Assembly (NCBI RefSeq): GCF_011745365.1
Contig: NW_024468910.1
Location: 4,678,068 to 4,742,067 of the forward strand
Reading direction: 5' to 3'
Origin: Cryphonectria parasitica EP155
Lineage: Eukaryota > Ascomycota > Sordariomycetes > Diaporthales > Cryphonectriaceae
DNA: 64,000 nt
The notes below the pieces were generated by a model. The model was not told where the DNA came from and did no database searches. It was given only the letters and a program-made list of their open reading frames with translations. Below are positions 22,613 through 34,097 of this stretch, in pieces (position 1 is the stretch's first letter; each line of letters starts with the position of its first letter). The position numbers and the translations under genes were made by a program.

Positions 22613-25433
22613 GAGAATCTTCTCCACCTCATACTCTGATTTATTGTTTTCTACTTCTGCTATATTATCCGCTAGTATTTCCTATGCTGCTGATTCTAGC
22701 AGTAAGATATAGAAAACTGAATATATTCTCATTCTATAAGATAATACTAATTCATAATTAACTAAGAAAATTTATTGCAAGATTTTGAATAGCTCTAGCT
22801 TCTTATAATCAAGTTTATTGCTAGATTTAGTTATTTTAATATTTTTTCGAAATAGATAGATCTTATTTTCTTTCTATAGGATTAATCTCTCAATTCTTTT
22901 GAAATTTGTATACTGCATTATTCATTTCTGAATAAATTATAATTCTAATTAGAATTCTTTCTAAATCTTCTTAATCTTCTTAACTCTTTTATTTATAGCT
23001 TCTGCATCTGCTTCTAGCAATGCTTTATAGTAAGCTATTGAATTGTATTTATAGAGTATAAAGAATAGTAATTTCTTTATTATACTTATATTTGTATTAT
23101 TATAAGCAAACTATATAAGAAGTAATAAATTAATTTAATTATTCTGTTTCTGATTAATATAATACTAAAGATATTATTCAATAATCTGATTTATTCTTTT
23201 CATTTATTTATTTATTTATAAATAAAATGCTATAAATATTCTATAATATATTCTAAGCTATTTTATAAGCAAAATTCAAAATTTTGAATTAAACTTTCTA
23301 TTTCTATTAGAGATTACTTTTTCTAGCATACTATAATTAGCAATAATCATTCTAAGAAATATATATACAAGTTCTTCTACTATACTGCTTTTCTTATAAG
23401 AAAGAAAGTAAGCATATTTACTTAGTTTGCAAATTATTATTAGAATACTATTATATTGTATTTTAATTAAGAATTCTTATAAGAGAAGTAGCTTAATAAT
23501 AAAATTTAAACTAATGAATTGCTAAATAGTTATAAATATTAATAAGAAGTATAGTAGTTTATAAAGCTTATATTTTTCTGCTTTATTTTTCTTGCAGCTA
23601 TTGCATTATTATAAAATATTTTCAATTCTTTTTCTAAAGCTTAATAGATTTTAATATCTTCTAATATATTCATAAATTGCTCTAACTTCCTAATATTTAT
23701 ATGCTGGTATGCTATATACATTCTTGATATAGTTATCTTATTCATTTAGAATTATTAATTCTGAATTTCTTTCTAAAGATCTAATTCTGAAAGCAGCATT
23801 CAGTTCTCTATATATATTAATAAGATTTTCTAACTCATTTTGAGCAAAGATATTCTATATATTCAAGAAATCTATATCTTAATAATCTGATCTTCTACTA
23901 AGAGCATCTGCTTATCCGTTTTCTAAGCTTTTGTAATATATAATCCTGAAATCAAATTATAAAAGAAATTCTGCTTATTTAACTTATTGCTTATTCAAAA
24001 CTTTGATTATTATGAATATAATTAGATTCTTATAATTTAAGTGAATTATAATCAGATATTATATGCTAATAAGATAGTATTGCTACTTTTTAAAAGCTTT
24101 TATTATTGCTATAAGCTTCTAATTAGGAATTCTATAATTAATTTCTAAGCTGTTTAACTTTCTTGAAAAGTTGCTTATAATTCTTAAATACTCTTGATTA
24201 TCTTGCTAACCAAGTTATCTTTCAAGTATATATTCTAATGTATTAATTTCAATTTTAAAAGATTTATAAAGGTTTGCTTTATACAGAATTAGTTCTGAAA
24301 TAATATACTTAATAATTTTTTCGAAAGCTTCTTATATCTTAGAGATTCATTTGAAAGGCTGCTTCTTCTTAATAAGATTTGTAAGAGAATGTATAATCCA
24401 GCTATAATTCTTAATAAACTGCTTATAAAAGTTAACATATCTGAGGAAAAATCTAATATCTTTAATATTTCTAGAAATTAGCTAATTTCTAATAGCTTTC
24501 ATTTTATTTCTCTGCAGCTTAATACATTCTAGTTTAATTATAAATCTGAGATAGTTAACTTTTTATATATGAAAGTAACTCTTTGTAAGTTTTATAAGAA
24601 GCTTTGCATTTTAAAGCATTTGCAATACAGTCTTTATATATTTCTTATACTTCTTTAGCATTTAAGAATAAATAAGAATATTATCAAGATATGCAATAAC
24701 AAACTAATCCAGATACTTGCATAGAATATAATTGATTATTTTCTAGAATAAAGCTAGAGTATTTGTTAAATTGAAGAGCATAATTAAATATTTATAGTAT
24801 TTGTAGCATATTCTGAAAGCAGTTTTTCATTCTTCTTCTTTCTTTATTCTAATCAGAGTATAAGCTTTTTTTAGATCTAGAGCTGTAAATTACTATACTC
24901 CTTGCAATCTATCTTACAATTTCTTAATAAGTAGCAATAAATATTAGTTCTTGATTATAATATTATTAAATTGCTTATAATTAATATATAATCTAAGCTT
25001 GCTATTCTTTTTAAATACAAATAGAATGAAATATCTTGCTGATAATTATAATAATTATATATATTCTTTTTTAAAATTCTTATCAAGATACTTCTTAAAT
25101 GCTTCTAGTTATATCTTATCTAATCTGTAAATAGGAAAGAACTTAAGCTATTTTCCTTTTTATAATAAGATCTTATGATTATATAAGCTGTATTCTAATA
25201 ATTCTATATTTAATTCTTTCTGGAATAATTTCTTGAATTTATAATATTTCTATAATATATTTGCAAGTATTGGTTCTAATCTATATACTGTTTCTGCTAT
25301 CTGAAGAAATAGTAGATACTGTTAAGCGTATTTCTTTTCATTCATTGTTTTTAGTAATATTTTTAAGAGCTTTGAGTATTCGCTTCGAGCTGGACTGACT
25401 GCTCGAGGGCCTGATTCCGAGGTTTTTGTATGA
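22613..25433 (-). pseudogene. pol: pol of element C, C-terminal part with truncated chromodomain
   Basis: Reads from the protease-RT linker (right) through RT, RNase H and integrase. RT box is YLDNILIYS (first base 24691), one of two copies that keep the first Asp. The chromodomain stops after SEYEVEKIL, where the 3' deletion begins. With element D and one TATGA removed, the frame runs unbroken from the protease at 40926. Stops are RIP-type. Confidence 0.83.
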
Positions 25434-25883
25434 TGTTATGACCCATCCAACATGCAGATCACGAAAACAAGTCATGAGTAACAAGGACCAGATATCAAGG
25501 ATCCAACGTTCTGACAAAGCATTGATTACATAACCCAGAGTTAGAGTTGTAAAGGAGAGAGGATCGTTGGGCTCGCTAACGATCCCAACGAGCTTCACAC
25601 CTTGGATCGCTAGGCTCGCTAGCAATCCCAACGAGCTGTACTGAAAAGCTGGATATATAAGAATACATTCATTACCATTAGATGGATTCAGTATATAGCT
25701 CTTCAATTATCAATCTAAGTATCAGATTACTCTTCTACTCTGATAGCTCCAAAGGCAGTAAACACTTGCACAATTATCCCAGTTGTGTTTCCGTATTCAA
25801 GGCCTGTACTTAGCACTGCTCTTATTAATATAAACCTTCTTCGTATACTTAGAAATCTTCGGATTGCTGCAGTACTCATTACA
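25434..25883 (+). repeat. 5' LTR of D (450 bp)
   Basis: Starts TGTTATGACCCATCC, ends CAGTACTCATTACA. U3 holds a tandem pair of about 36-bp units, each with an internal near-palindrome (25561-25639). Confidence 0.92.
25561..25639 (+). repeat. Tandem duplication in the U3 of D
   Basis: Two diverged units starting GGATCGTTGGGCTCGCTAAC and GGATCGCTAGGCTCGCTAGC, about 43 bp apart, each ending CCCAACGAGCT. Present, RIP-decayed, in the 3' LTR at about 40026-40103. A candidate upstream regulatory or protein-binding element. Confidence 0.7.
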
Positions 25884-25930
25884 TTTTGATAACTCTTGTT
25901 CAAGAACGGTTCAGTATTATCCCTTGAGCA

Positions 25931-27846
25931 ATACGGAATACAATAGCTTCTCCAGAAACCCCTTCGTTCTCACGCGCCCCCACTCAGAAGAAACTGATTA
26001 ACCAGGTATACCAGCTTACTTAGCATATCCAGAATCTGCACGAATAACAGCAGGCTTAGAATGCTACTATTGCTAACCAACAGGCTCAGCTAGCTCAACA
26101 GACTCAGCAGATGCAGTTCACTTCTGCAAATACTAGTAGCATTAGAAAAGCATACAAGATGAATAAGCTTGCTATATATAATAGCAATCAAAAGATGCTG
26201 TATGGATTTCTTATTCACTGTAAAGCATACTTTTTGCACTATGCAACTCAGTTTACTACGGAATTTAAGAAGATTATTCTTGCAGGAATTCATCTTAAGA
26301 AAGATGCTCTTATCTAGTATAAACCTTCTCTGTACAACTACTTGAAGCATTAGAGCAATTCCGATATGCATATCTAGAATACTAAGAATATATTTGATTC
26401 TTTTAAAAGCTTCGAGAAAGCTCTTAAGAAAATCTTTGATAATTCCAATAAAGAATATATTACAGCTTAGCAGCTTATAAACTTCAAGCAGACTAAATCA
26501 GCTTCTGCTTATATAGTTAGATTTAAGCAGCTCTTAGTAAAACTTTTATAGAAAAACAAGAATCTCATAAAATACTATTATAAGAAACTTAAGAATAATA
26601 TTAAGAATGAAATCTTTAAGCAGAATTAGCTAGAGAACTTTGCAATATTTTTCAATTAAGCTATTCGCATTAATAATTATCTGTATAAATAATGGATAAA
26701 GAAGTTCAAAAAGAAAGAAAGCTAAACTTGAAGATTTCCAGCTAATACAAGCAAGAAATTCCAAAATAAGAATAGCAGTTGATATAGCAGTATAGCTTAG
26801 AGCAGCACTATGTATACTAATTCTATGAAACTTAATACTGCTAATAAGCAATATAGCAAGAGAAATAGTATTACTTGCTATAACTGCAACAAATAAAAGC
26901 ATATTGTATACAACTGCTATCAATCTCAGAAGAATAAATAGCAATTAGTTCAGAAAGAATGCTAGATGAATATTGCTTAATAACAGAAACTTAATTAACT
27001 AAGCAAAAATACTCTCTTGAAGCAAGTATCGGATTCTATTAATTATAGAAATCTTAGCTGAATATTCTGCTATAATAATAACTGCTTAATATATCTTTCA
27101 AATAAGAAAGATTCAGAATGATTCCCTTAGAAATCTTAGCACTGTAGATAAATAGCAACAGCAGAGCGAGAGTATACGCTCAGCATTCCTACGAATAGCA
27201 ACTCGGATTGCTCTAATGTTATAGAATAAAGCATTCAGGCATTGAAAGAAGAGCTTAGCAATAATACTTTTCAATATTCTTTATTGCTTATACTAAGCAT
27301 TATAATTAGGAATATGAATAAGAGATAATATTCTCTTAGCTACTAGCATGAATATCTAGATAATATAGAGAATGCTTCTCAAGCAACAGAAGAATTAAGT
27401 TAGAACAAACAATCTAGCAGCTTGCAAAAGCTCTCTGCAAACAACATATCCAACAAGCTTAAAGAAAGGTTTCTCTTTAGCATTGAGTGAAATAAGAAAA
27501 CAATATAAATCGAATATCTTATTTACGGAATAGAGCTAGAAGAGCTCTTCATCTGCATTTCCTTGCAGAACATTGAAGCATAATAAGATAAAGATTCTTA
27601 GATCAGCTTATTTTACAATCTATACTATAAATTAGCTTGAATCTTCTGCATATATTATAGCTGCAGAACGCATTTCTCAAATAAAGTATAATACAAATAA
27701 TTCCTTATCAGAAAATCAGAATAAATCCTTTAAGCTATTGAAGAATAGGAATTCCGCTTCAGAGAAGTTTTCAACAAGCAATACTATAATACATATATTA
27801 AGCTACTGAATAATTATTCTATGCAATGCATAGATAAAAAGATAGA
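25931..27846 (+). pseudogene. gag: gag of element D, first part
   Basis: From ATA 25931 to the insertion of E; ends at 35548-35550. Joined length is exactly 704 codons. The zinc knuckle at 26876-26917 reads CYNCNK-stop-KHIVYNC and keeps the His lost in most copies. The second Cys cluster starts at 27068 (CYNNNC). Open stretches: 26111-26317. Confidence 0.86.
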
Positions 27847-28300
27847 TGTTATAACCTATCCAACATGCAGGTCACGAAACAGGTCACGAGCAACAAGGAC
27901 CAGGTGTTAAGAACCCAACGTTCTGACAAAGCATTGATTACATAACCTAGGAAGGAGATAGGAATGGATTACTAGGAGCATCAGGAGCGCAGCTTACTAA
28001 GCTTACCCGGATTACTGCAGTAATCCGCGGGATGCTATCAGACAGTGATTCATACTAAAGAGCTGAATATATAAGAATACAGTCATTATCATTAGAAGGA
28101 TTCAGTACATAGCTCTTCAGTTGTTAATCTAAGTATTCAGTCTCATATACTGAGTAGCTCCAAAAGCAGTGAATACTTGCATTGCTTATTAGAACTTGTA
28201 CAGTTCCGTATTCAAGAACTTAATATTTTAATATCGCTCTTGTTAGCATAAACCTCTTTATATACTTAGGAATCTTCGGATTGCTGCAGTACTTATTATA
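27847..28300 (+). repeat. 5' LTR of E (454 bp)
   Basis: Starts TGTTATAACCTATCC, ends TACTTATTATA (CA changed to TA). Compared with the 3' LTR I see only transitions and no length change. Confidence 0.93.
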
Positions 28301-28347
28301 TTTTGATAATTCTTATTCAAGAACGGTTCAGTATTATCCCTTGAGCA

Positions 28348-30462
28348 ATACAGAATACAATAGCTTCTTCAGAAACCCCTTCGTTCTCGTATACTCCTAC
28401 TCAGGAAGAACTAGTTAACCAGGTATACCAGCTCATCCAGCATATTCAGGATCTGTGCAAACAACAGCAGGCTCAGAGCGCCACTATTGCTAACTAGCAG
28501 GCTCAGCTAGCTTAACAAGCTCAGCAGATGCAGTTCATCTCTGCAATCACTAGTGGTGCTAGAAAGGCTTATAAGATGAATAAGCTTGCTATATATAATA
28601 GCAATCAGAAGATGCTATATAAATTCCTTACTTACTGCAGAGCATACTTTTTGCATTATGCAATCCAGTTTACTATAGAATCTGAGAAGATTATCCTTGC
28701 AGGAACTTGCTTCGAAAAGAATGCTCTCATCTGGTATAAGCCTTCTCTGCACAATCACTTGGAGCATTAGAACAATCCTAGCGCGCATATTCAAAGTACT
28801 AAGAATATGTTTAATTCTTTTAAGAGCTTTAAGAAAGCTTTTAAGAAGATCTTTGATAATTCCAACGAAGAATGTACTACAGCTCAGCAGCTTATGAATC
28901 TCAGGCAGACTAAATCAGCTTCTGCTTATATAATCAGATTCAAGCAACTCTCAGTACAATTCTTATAGGAAAACAAAAATCTTATAGAATACTATTATAA
29001 GAGATTTAAGAATAACATTAAGAATGAGATCTTTAAGCAGAATTAGCTAGAGAACTTTGCAACATTCTCCAATTAAGCTATTCGCATCAACAACTATTTA
29101 TATGAACAATAGATAGAGAAGTTTAAGAAGAGAGGAAGCTAAACTTGAAGATTTCCAGCTAATACGAGTAAGAAACTTCAAAATAAGAATAGCAATCGAT
29201 ATAGCAGTATAGCTTAGAGCAGCACTATGCATACTAATCCTATAGAACTCAATGCAGCTAACAGGCAGTATAGCAAGAGAAACAGCATTATTTGTTATAA
29301 CTGCAACAAACAAGAATACATTGTATACAACTGCTATCAATCTCGGAAGAACAAATAGCAATTAGTTCAGAAAGAATGCTAGATAAATATCGCTCAATAA
29401 CAGAAATCCAATCAATTAAGCAAAAATATTCCTTCGAAGCAAGTATTAAACTCTATTAATTACGAAAATCTTAGCTGAATATTCTGCTATAATAATAACT
29501 GCTTAATATATCTCTTGAGTAAGAAAAGCTTAGAATAGTTCTCTCAGAAATCTAGATGCTGCAAACAAATAGCAACAGCAGAATGAGAATGTATGCTCAG
29601 CACTCTTACAAATAGCAACTCGGACTGCTTTAACATCATAGAACAGAGCATTCAAGCATTGGAAGAAGAACTTAGCAATAATATTCTTCAATATTCTTTA
29701 TTGCTTATACTAAGCATCATAACCAGAAATATGAATAAGAAATAATACTTCTTTAATTACTGATACAAGTATATAAATAATACTGAAAATGCTTCTTAGG
29801 CAACAGAAAGATCAAGCTCGAACAAACAATCTAACGATTTACCGGAGTCTTCCGTGAACAACAATGAACCCAAGAAGCTTACAGAAAGATTCACCTTCAG
29901 CATTGAATAGAACAAAGAAACAACATGGATCGAATATCTCATTTACAGAATAGAGCTGAAAGAGCTCTTTACCTGCATCCCCTTACAGAATATCGAGATA
30001 TGAGAAGATAAGAATTCTCGAATCAGCTTACTTTACAATCTATATTACAAACTAGCTTAGATCTCCTGCATCTATTATAGCTGCAGAATACATTTCTTGA
30101 ACAAAGTGCAATACGAATAGTTCCTTATCAGAGAACCAGAATAAATCCTTCAAGCTATTGAAGAACAAAAACTCCGCTTCAGAAAGATTCTTAACAAATA
30201 GCACTATAATGCATATATCGGATTATCAGATAACTGCTCCAAACAATGCATGAATAAAAAGATAAAATAGTAGCAATATGAAACAATATTCTACACAATT
30301 CATATTAATAACAAGATTTGCAATTAGCATTAATAGAAGAAAGACTAGAAATAATAATAATACAAGCAAAAGCAAGCTAAGAAGCTTGCTTAAGAAGTAG
30401 CAAAGCAGGCTTAGAAGAATAAGCAGTTCTTAACAAACTCAAAAGAACAGAATTATCTATAA
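28348..30462 (+). pseudogene. gag: gag of element E
   Basis: 705 codons from ATA 28348 to TAA 30460-30462, one frame. N-terminal Gln-rich coiled region (QLIQHIQDLCKQQQAQ), capsid-like domain (80 open codons at 28528-28770), zinc knuckle CYNCNKQEYIVYNC at 29293-29334 (His changed to Tyr), second Cys cluster from 29485 (C-x4-C-x2-Y-x15-C), an FSIE...TTWIEYLIY segment near 29890, and a Lys/Gln/Ala-rich stretch (KQKQAKKLA) just before the stop. Large for a fungal gypsy Gag because of about 370 residues after the knuckle. Nonsense codons only. Confidence 0.87.
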
Positions 30463-33400
30463 AGGAACTGCAGATAATCAAACTAGAACAGTTTCTATAT
30501 AAAGCTTCTAGAACAGATTATGCTTACATCAAGTTCAATATATATATTCAAGAATACAAATACAGCATACTATTGAATAGTAGCGCTTAGAGAAACTTTA
30601 TATTCCTATACATTATCAATCAAGTACAACTACAATAGAGATAGAAGAGATATCTATATACTCTCAGCACTATAAAAGAACAATCTATTGCATACAACTA
30701 AGAAGTGATTAATAAGAAAACTAATTATCTACTTATCTTAATCCAAGAACATGCAATCAGAGCTTCTTTTAACATTATAGATACAGCACAATATAAGCTG
30801 ATTATAGAACTTCTATAGCTTAAGAAGCATAATTCTTGAATCAATTAGACTATTAGCTAGATCTTATAAGAACAAGCTGTATCCAGAAAGATAGTTATAA
30901 TCAATAGCGCAGGATTGAAGCTAGTAGTTGAAGAATACTTAGAAAAAGAAGCTTCATACAACTTCCTATATACTTCCAAGTTAGCAGAGCTAGCAGCTTA
31001 AGGAGAAGAATCTAGTAATAAGCGAACCCAAATAGTGCCAGAGCGCTAACAGATTAGCAAAACAACGAAGCGAGATTCTCAGCAAGTCAGTTCGCTTCGG
31101 AGCAACAAGGAAAGGCTTCAGAAAGTGAATTGTAAATCTATACAGGAAAACCCTCGTAAACCAAGCCCTCAAGCGCTTGCTTCAGCCCGGAGCGGACGCT
31201 CAAAGCCCTTGAAAATGCCATCAGAAAAGAAGCACGCTCAACAGTATCTACTGTTTCTTCAGATAGCAGAAACAGTACAAAGACCAGAATCAATACTTGC
31301 AAACATATTACGAGAATACTACAAGTTTAAGAAACTATTCCAGAAAGAATTGAATATAGAATTGCTAGAATACAGCTCATACAACTACAAGATTCTGCTA
31401 CAAGAAGAGAAACAGCCCAAATTCTTTCTTATTTACAAACTAGATAAGGTACAGCTAGAAGCACTTCAGAAATATCTCAATAAGAATCTTAAGAAAGAAT
31501 ACATATAATCATTATAATTACTAGCAGAATATCCTATCCTGTTTATACCTAAGAAAAATAGTAAGCTTAAGCTATATATTAATTATAAGTAACTCAATAA
31601 TATTATAATCAAGAACTAATACTCATTGCTACTCATTAAAGAATTATGAGATAGATTGCAAGAAGCATAATAGTTTACAGCTTTAGATTTAAAAGAAGCT
31701 TATAATCTGATCAGAATAAAGAAAGGAGAAGAATGGAAAACTGCTTTCAGAATATGCTATAGATATTATAAATATTTGATTATACTCTTCAGTTTAATGA
31801 ATATTCCAGCTTCATTCCAGAAAATGATTAATTATATTTTATACAAGCATCTGAATCAATTTATTATTGCCTATCTTAATAACATTCTTATTTACTCTTA
31901 AACATTGAAAGAATACAAGAAGCATATGGAAACAGTATTGTAAACGCTTCAAGATGCAAAACTCCTTATAGAACTCGCAAAGAATCATTTTTACATACAA
32001 AAAATTAACTACTTCGGATTCACAATCAAGCTAGAATATATTAAGCTACAGAAAAACAAAGTAGAAGCTATCAGAAATTAGCCAGTTCCTAGGAATATCA
32101 GGAATATTAAATCTTTCCTCAAATACATCAACTTCTACAAACAGTTTATTAAGAACTATAGCTGAATTATATACTCTCTTACAAATCTTATCAAAAAAGA
32201 ATAGCTTTTTGAATGAATCTTTAAGACACAAGAAGCTTTCAATGAGATTATCAAGCATATTATCTCAGAACCAGTTCTATATAAAGCAAATCTCTACAAA
32301 CTCTTTAAAGTTAAGACTAATGTATCAGAATATGCACTTGGAGAACAATTTGGTTAGCAAGATAACTAAGAATATCTAAGAATTATAAGCAACTTCTCAA
32401 AGAAGTTGAATAGCTCGGAAATCAACTACAAGATCTCTGATCAGAAACTCATAGCAATAGTAAAAGCCTTTAAGAAGTAATAATACTACCTCATTAGCAT
32501 ACAATACTCGATCATAGTTCACTCAGATTACAAGAATTTAACTATATTCATAACAACCAAGATTTTGAACAAGCAACAAGTTAGATGGGCAGAATTCCTT
32601 TCACAGTTCAACTTCAAGATTATGTACTGCAAAAGCTTAGAAAATGAACAAGCAAACGCTCTCAGCAGAAGATTAGATTATCGAGATGCAGATTCCTCGA
32701 ATATATAGAACATCTTCGTTCAAAACGAGTCAGAAAATCTTATTAATGCATATAGAGAACTAAATACTGCTCTCAGAATCAAACTCTTGGAAAGAAATCC
32801 AGAATTAATAATTCCAGATGAATAAAATAACTATATCAAGGATATATACAGTACACCAGCGCACAAGCATCAGAAAGTTAGAGCAATCTATAAATATATT
32901 AAAAAATACTAAAATTTATTAGATCTTAGGAAAAGAATTGAAAGCATTCTACAACAATGCAACAGCTGCAAAAAGAATAAAGCAGAAAAATACAAGCCTT
33001 ATGAATTACTGCATCTCTTATCAGTACCTATAACTATTTAGCAATTCATCAGTCTAAACTTCATTATCAAGCTATCTCTCTTATAAGAACTCTTAACTAA
33101 GATGCAATACAATAGCATTCTAATAATAGTTTGCAAACTAAGCAAATACGCTTACTTTCTTCTCTACAAGAAAAGCAGTATAGCAGAGGAACTTGTATAT
33201 GCATTCCTCAGAACGATTATCGCTAACTACAGTACGCTAGAAGAAGTAATCTCTAATAGAAACAGAAAGTTCAATTCAAAGTTTTGAACTTTACTCATAA
33301 AATAGCTTGGAATATACTATAGAATATCTACAGTATTCCATCTATAAACAGATAAATAAATAGAAAAAATGAATCAGATTATTAAACAGTATCTCTAATA

Positions 33401-34097
33401 CTATATTAACCAGAAACAGAATAATTGAATCAACCTATTGCTTCTTATATAATTCATTTATAACAGTGCAAACATAAGTATAATAAAGAAATCATTATTC
33501 TTCATACTCTATAAATACAATCCAACAGCTTATTACAAAGCATTGCTAGAAGTAGATACAGAAGCTGCGAATAAAAGAGTTAAAAAGATTAGAAAAGTTC
33601 AGAAAGAATTCCAATCAGAACTACAATTCGTTCAGGAACGAATGATACAATACACAAACTCCAAAAGAATTGAGAAACCAATCCTATAGAAAGGAGATAA
33701 GATCTATCTACTTCGAAAAAACATTAAAACAACTAAACCTAGCAACAAACTCAATCATAAAAAGTTAGAATCATTCAAAATCTTGCAACAGATTTCTCCA
33801 GTCAACTACGAGTTAGCATTATCTCATGGAATGAGGATATACCCAGTTTTCCACATCTCACTGCTGGAACCAGCAGCACAGAAAACACTAACAGACAATA
33901 CAGCAGAAGTGAAAAACAATAAATCAAAATATGAAATAGAGAAGATCCTCAAGCATAGAAGCACAAACAACACGAGAGAATACCTCATCAAGTAGAAAGG
34001 TTACTCAGCAAGTGAAAATTCATGGGAACCACGAAAGAACGTCGAAAATGCTCAGAAAAAAGTAGCTGAATATTGAAAAAAGAAAGCCAGCACCTAA
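30420..34097 (+). pseudogene. pol: pol of element E (PR, RT, RNase H, integrase, chromodomain)
   Basis: About 1,226 codons in one frame, -1 relative to gag. Protease ILLNSSA at 30567; linker open 31125-31508; RT box YLNNILIYS at 31872; RNase H near 32302 (TDAS read as TNVS); integrase zinc region ending CNSCKKNK near 32970; integrase core 33102-33287, where the catalytic Asp of VISDR reads Asn (33246) and the later Glu is kept (IEKMNQ near 33355); chromodomain YEIEKILKHRS at 33930, then EYLIK and KGYSASENSWEPRKN near 34000-34040. Frame confirmed at protease, RT, chromodomain and stop (TAA 34095-34097, overlapping the antisense stop). Only nonsense changes. The chromodomain is expected to bind methylated histone H3 and direct integration. 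Confidence 0.9.

Larger units (their letters stand above)
21918..25433 (-). mobile_element. Element C, left (3') part
   Basis: Reverse 3' LTR, a shortened 3' region and most of pol, cut at 25433 by element D. Target duplication TGTAG (21913-21917) and TGCAA (43670-43674), each one or two transitions from TGCAG, which is the uninterrupted sequence in G. Confidence 0.88.
25434..27846 (+). mobile_element. Element D, left (5') part
   Basis: 5' LTR and most of gag, cut at 27846 by element E (duplication ATAGA, 27842-27846 and 35350-35354). D itself lies in element C with duplication TATGA (25429-25433 and 40350-40354). Confidence 0.92.

Noticed and set aside
25338..25706. 122-codon minus frame across the C/D junction.
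   Set aside because: It spans an insertion boundary and an LTR, so it cannot be an ancestral gene.
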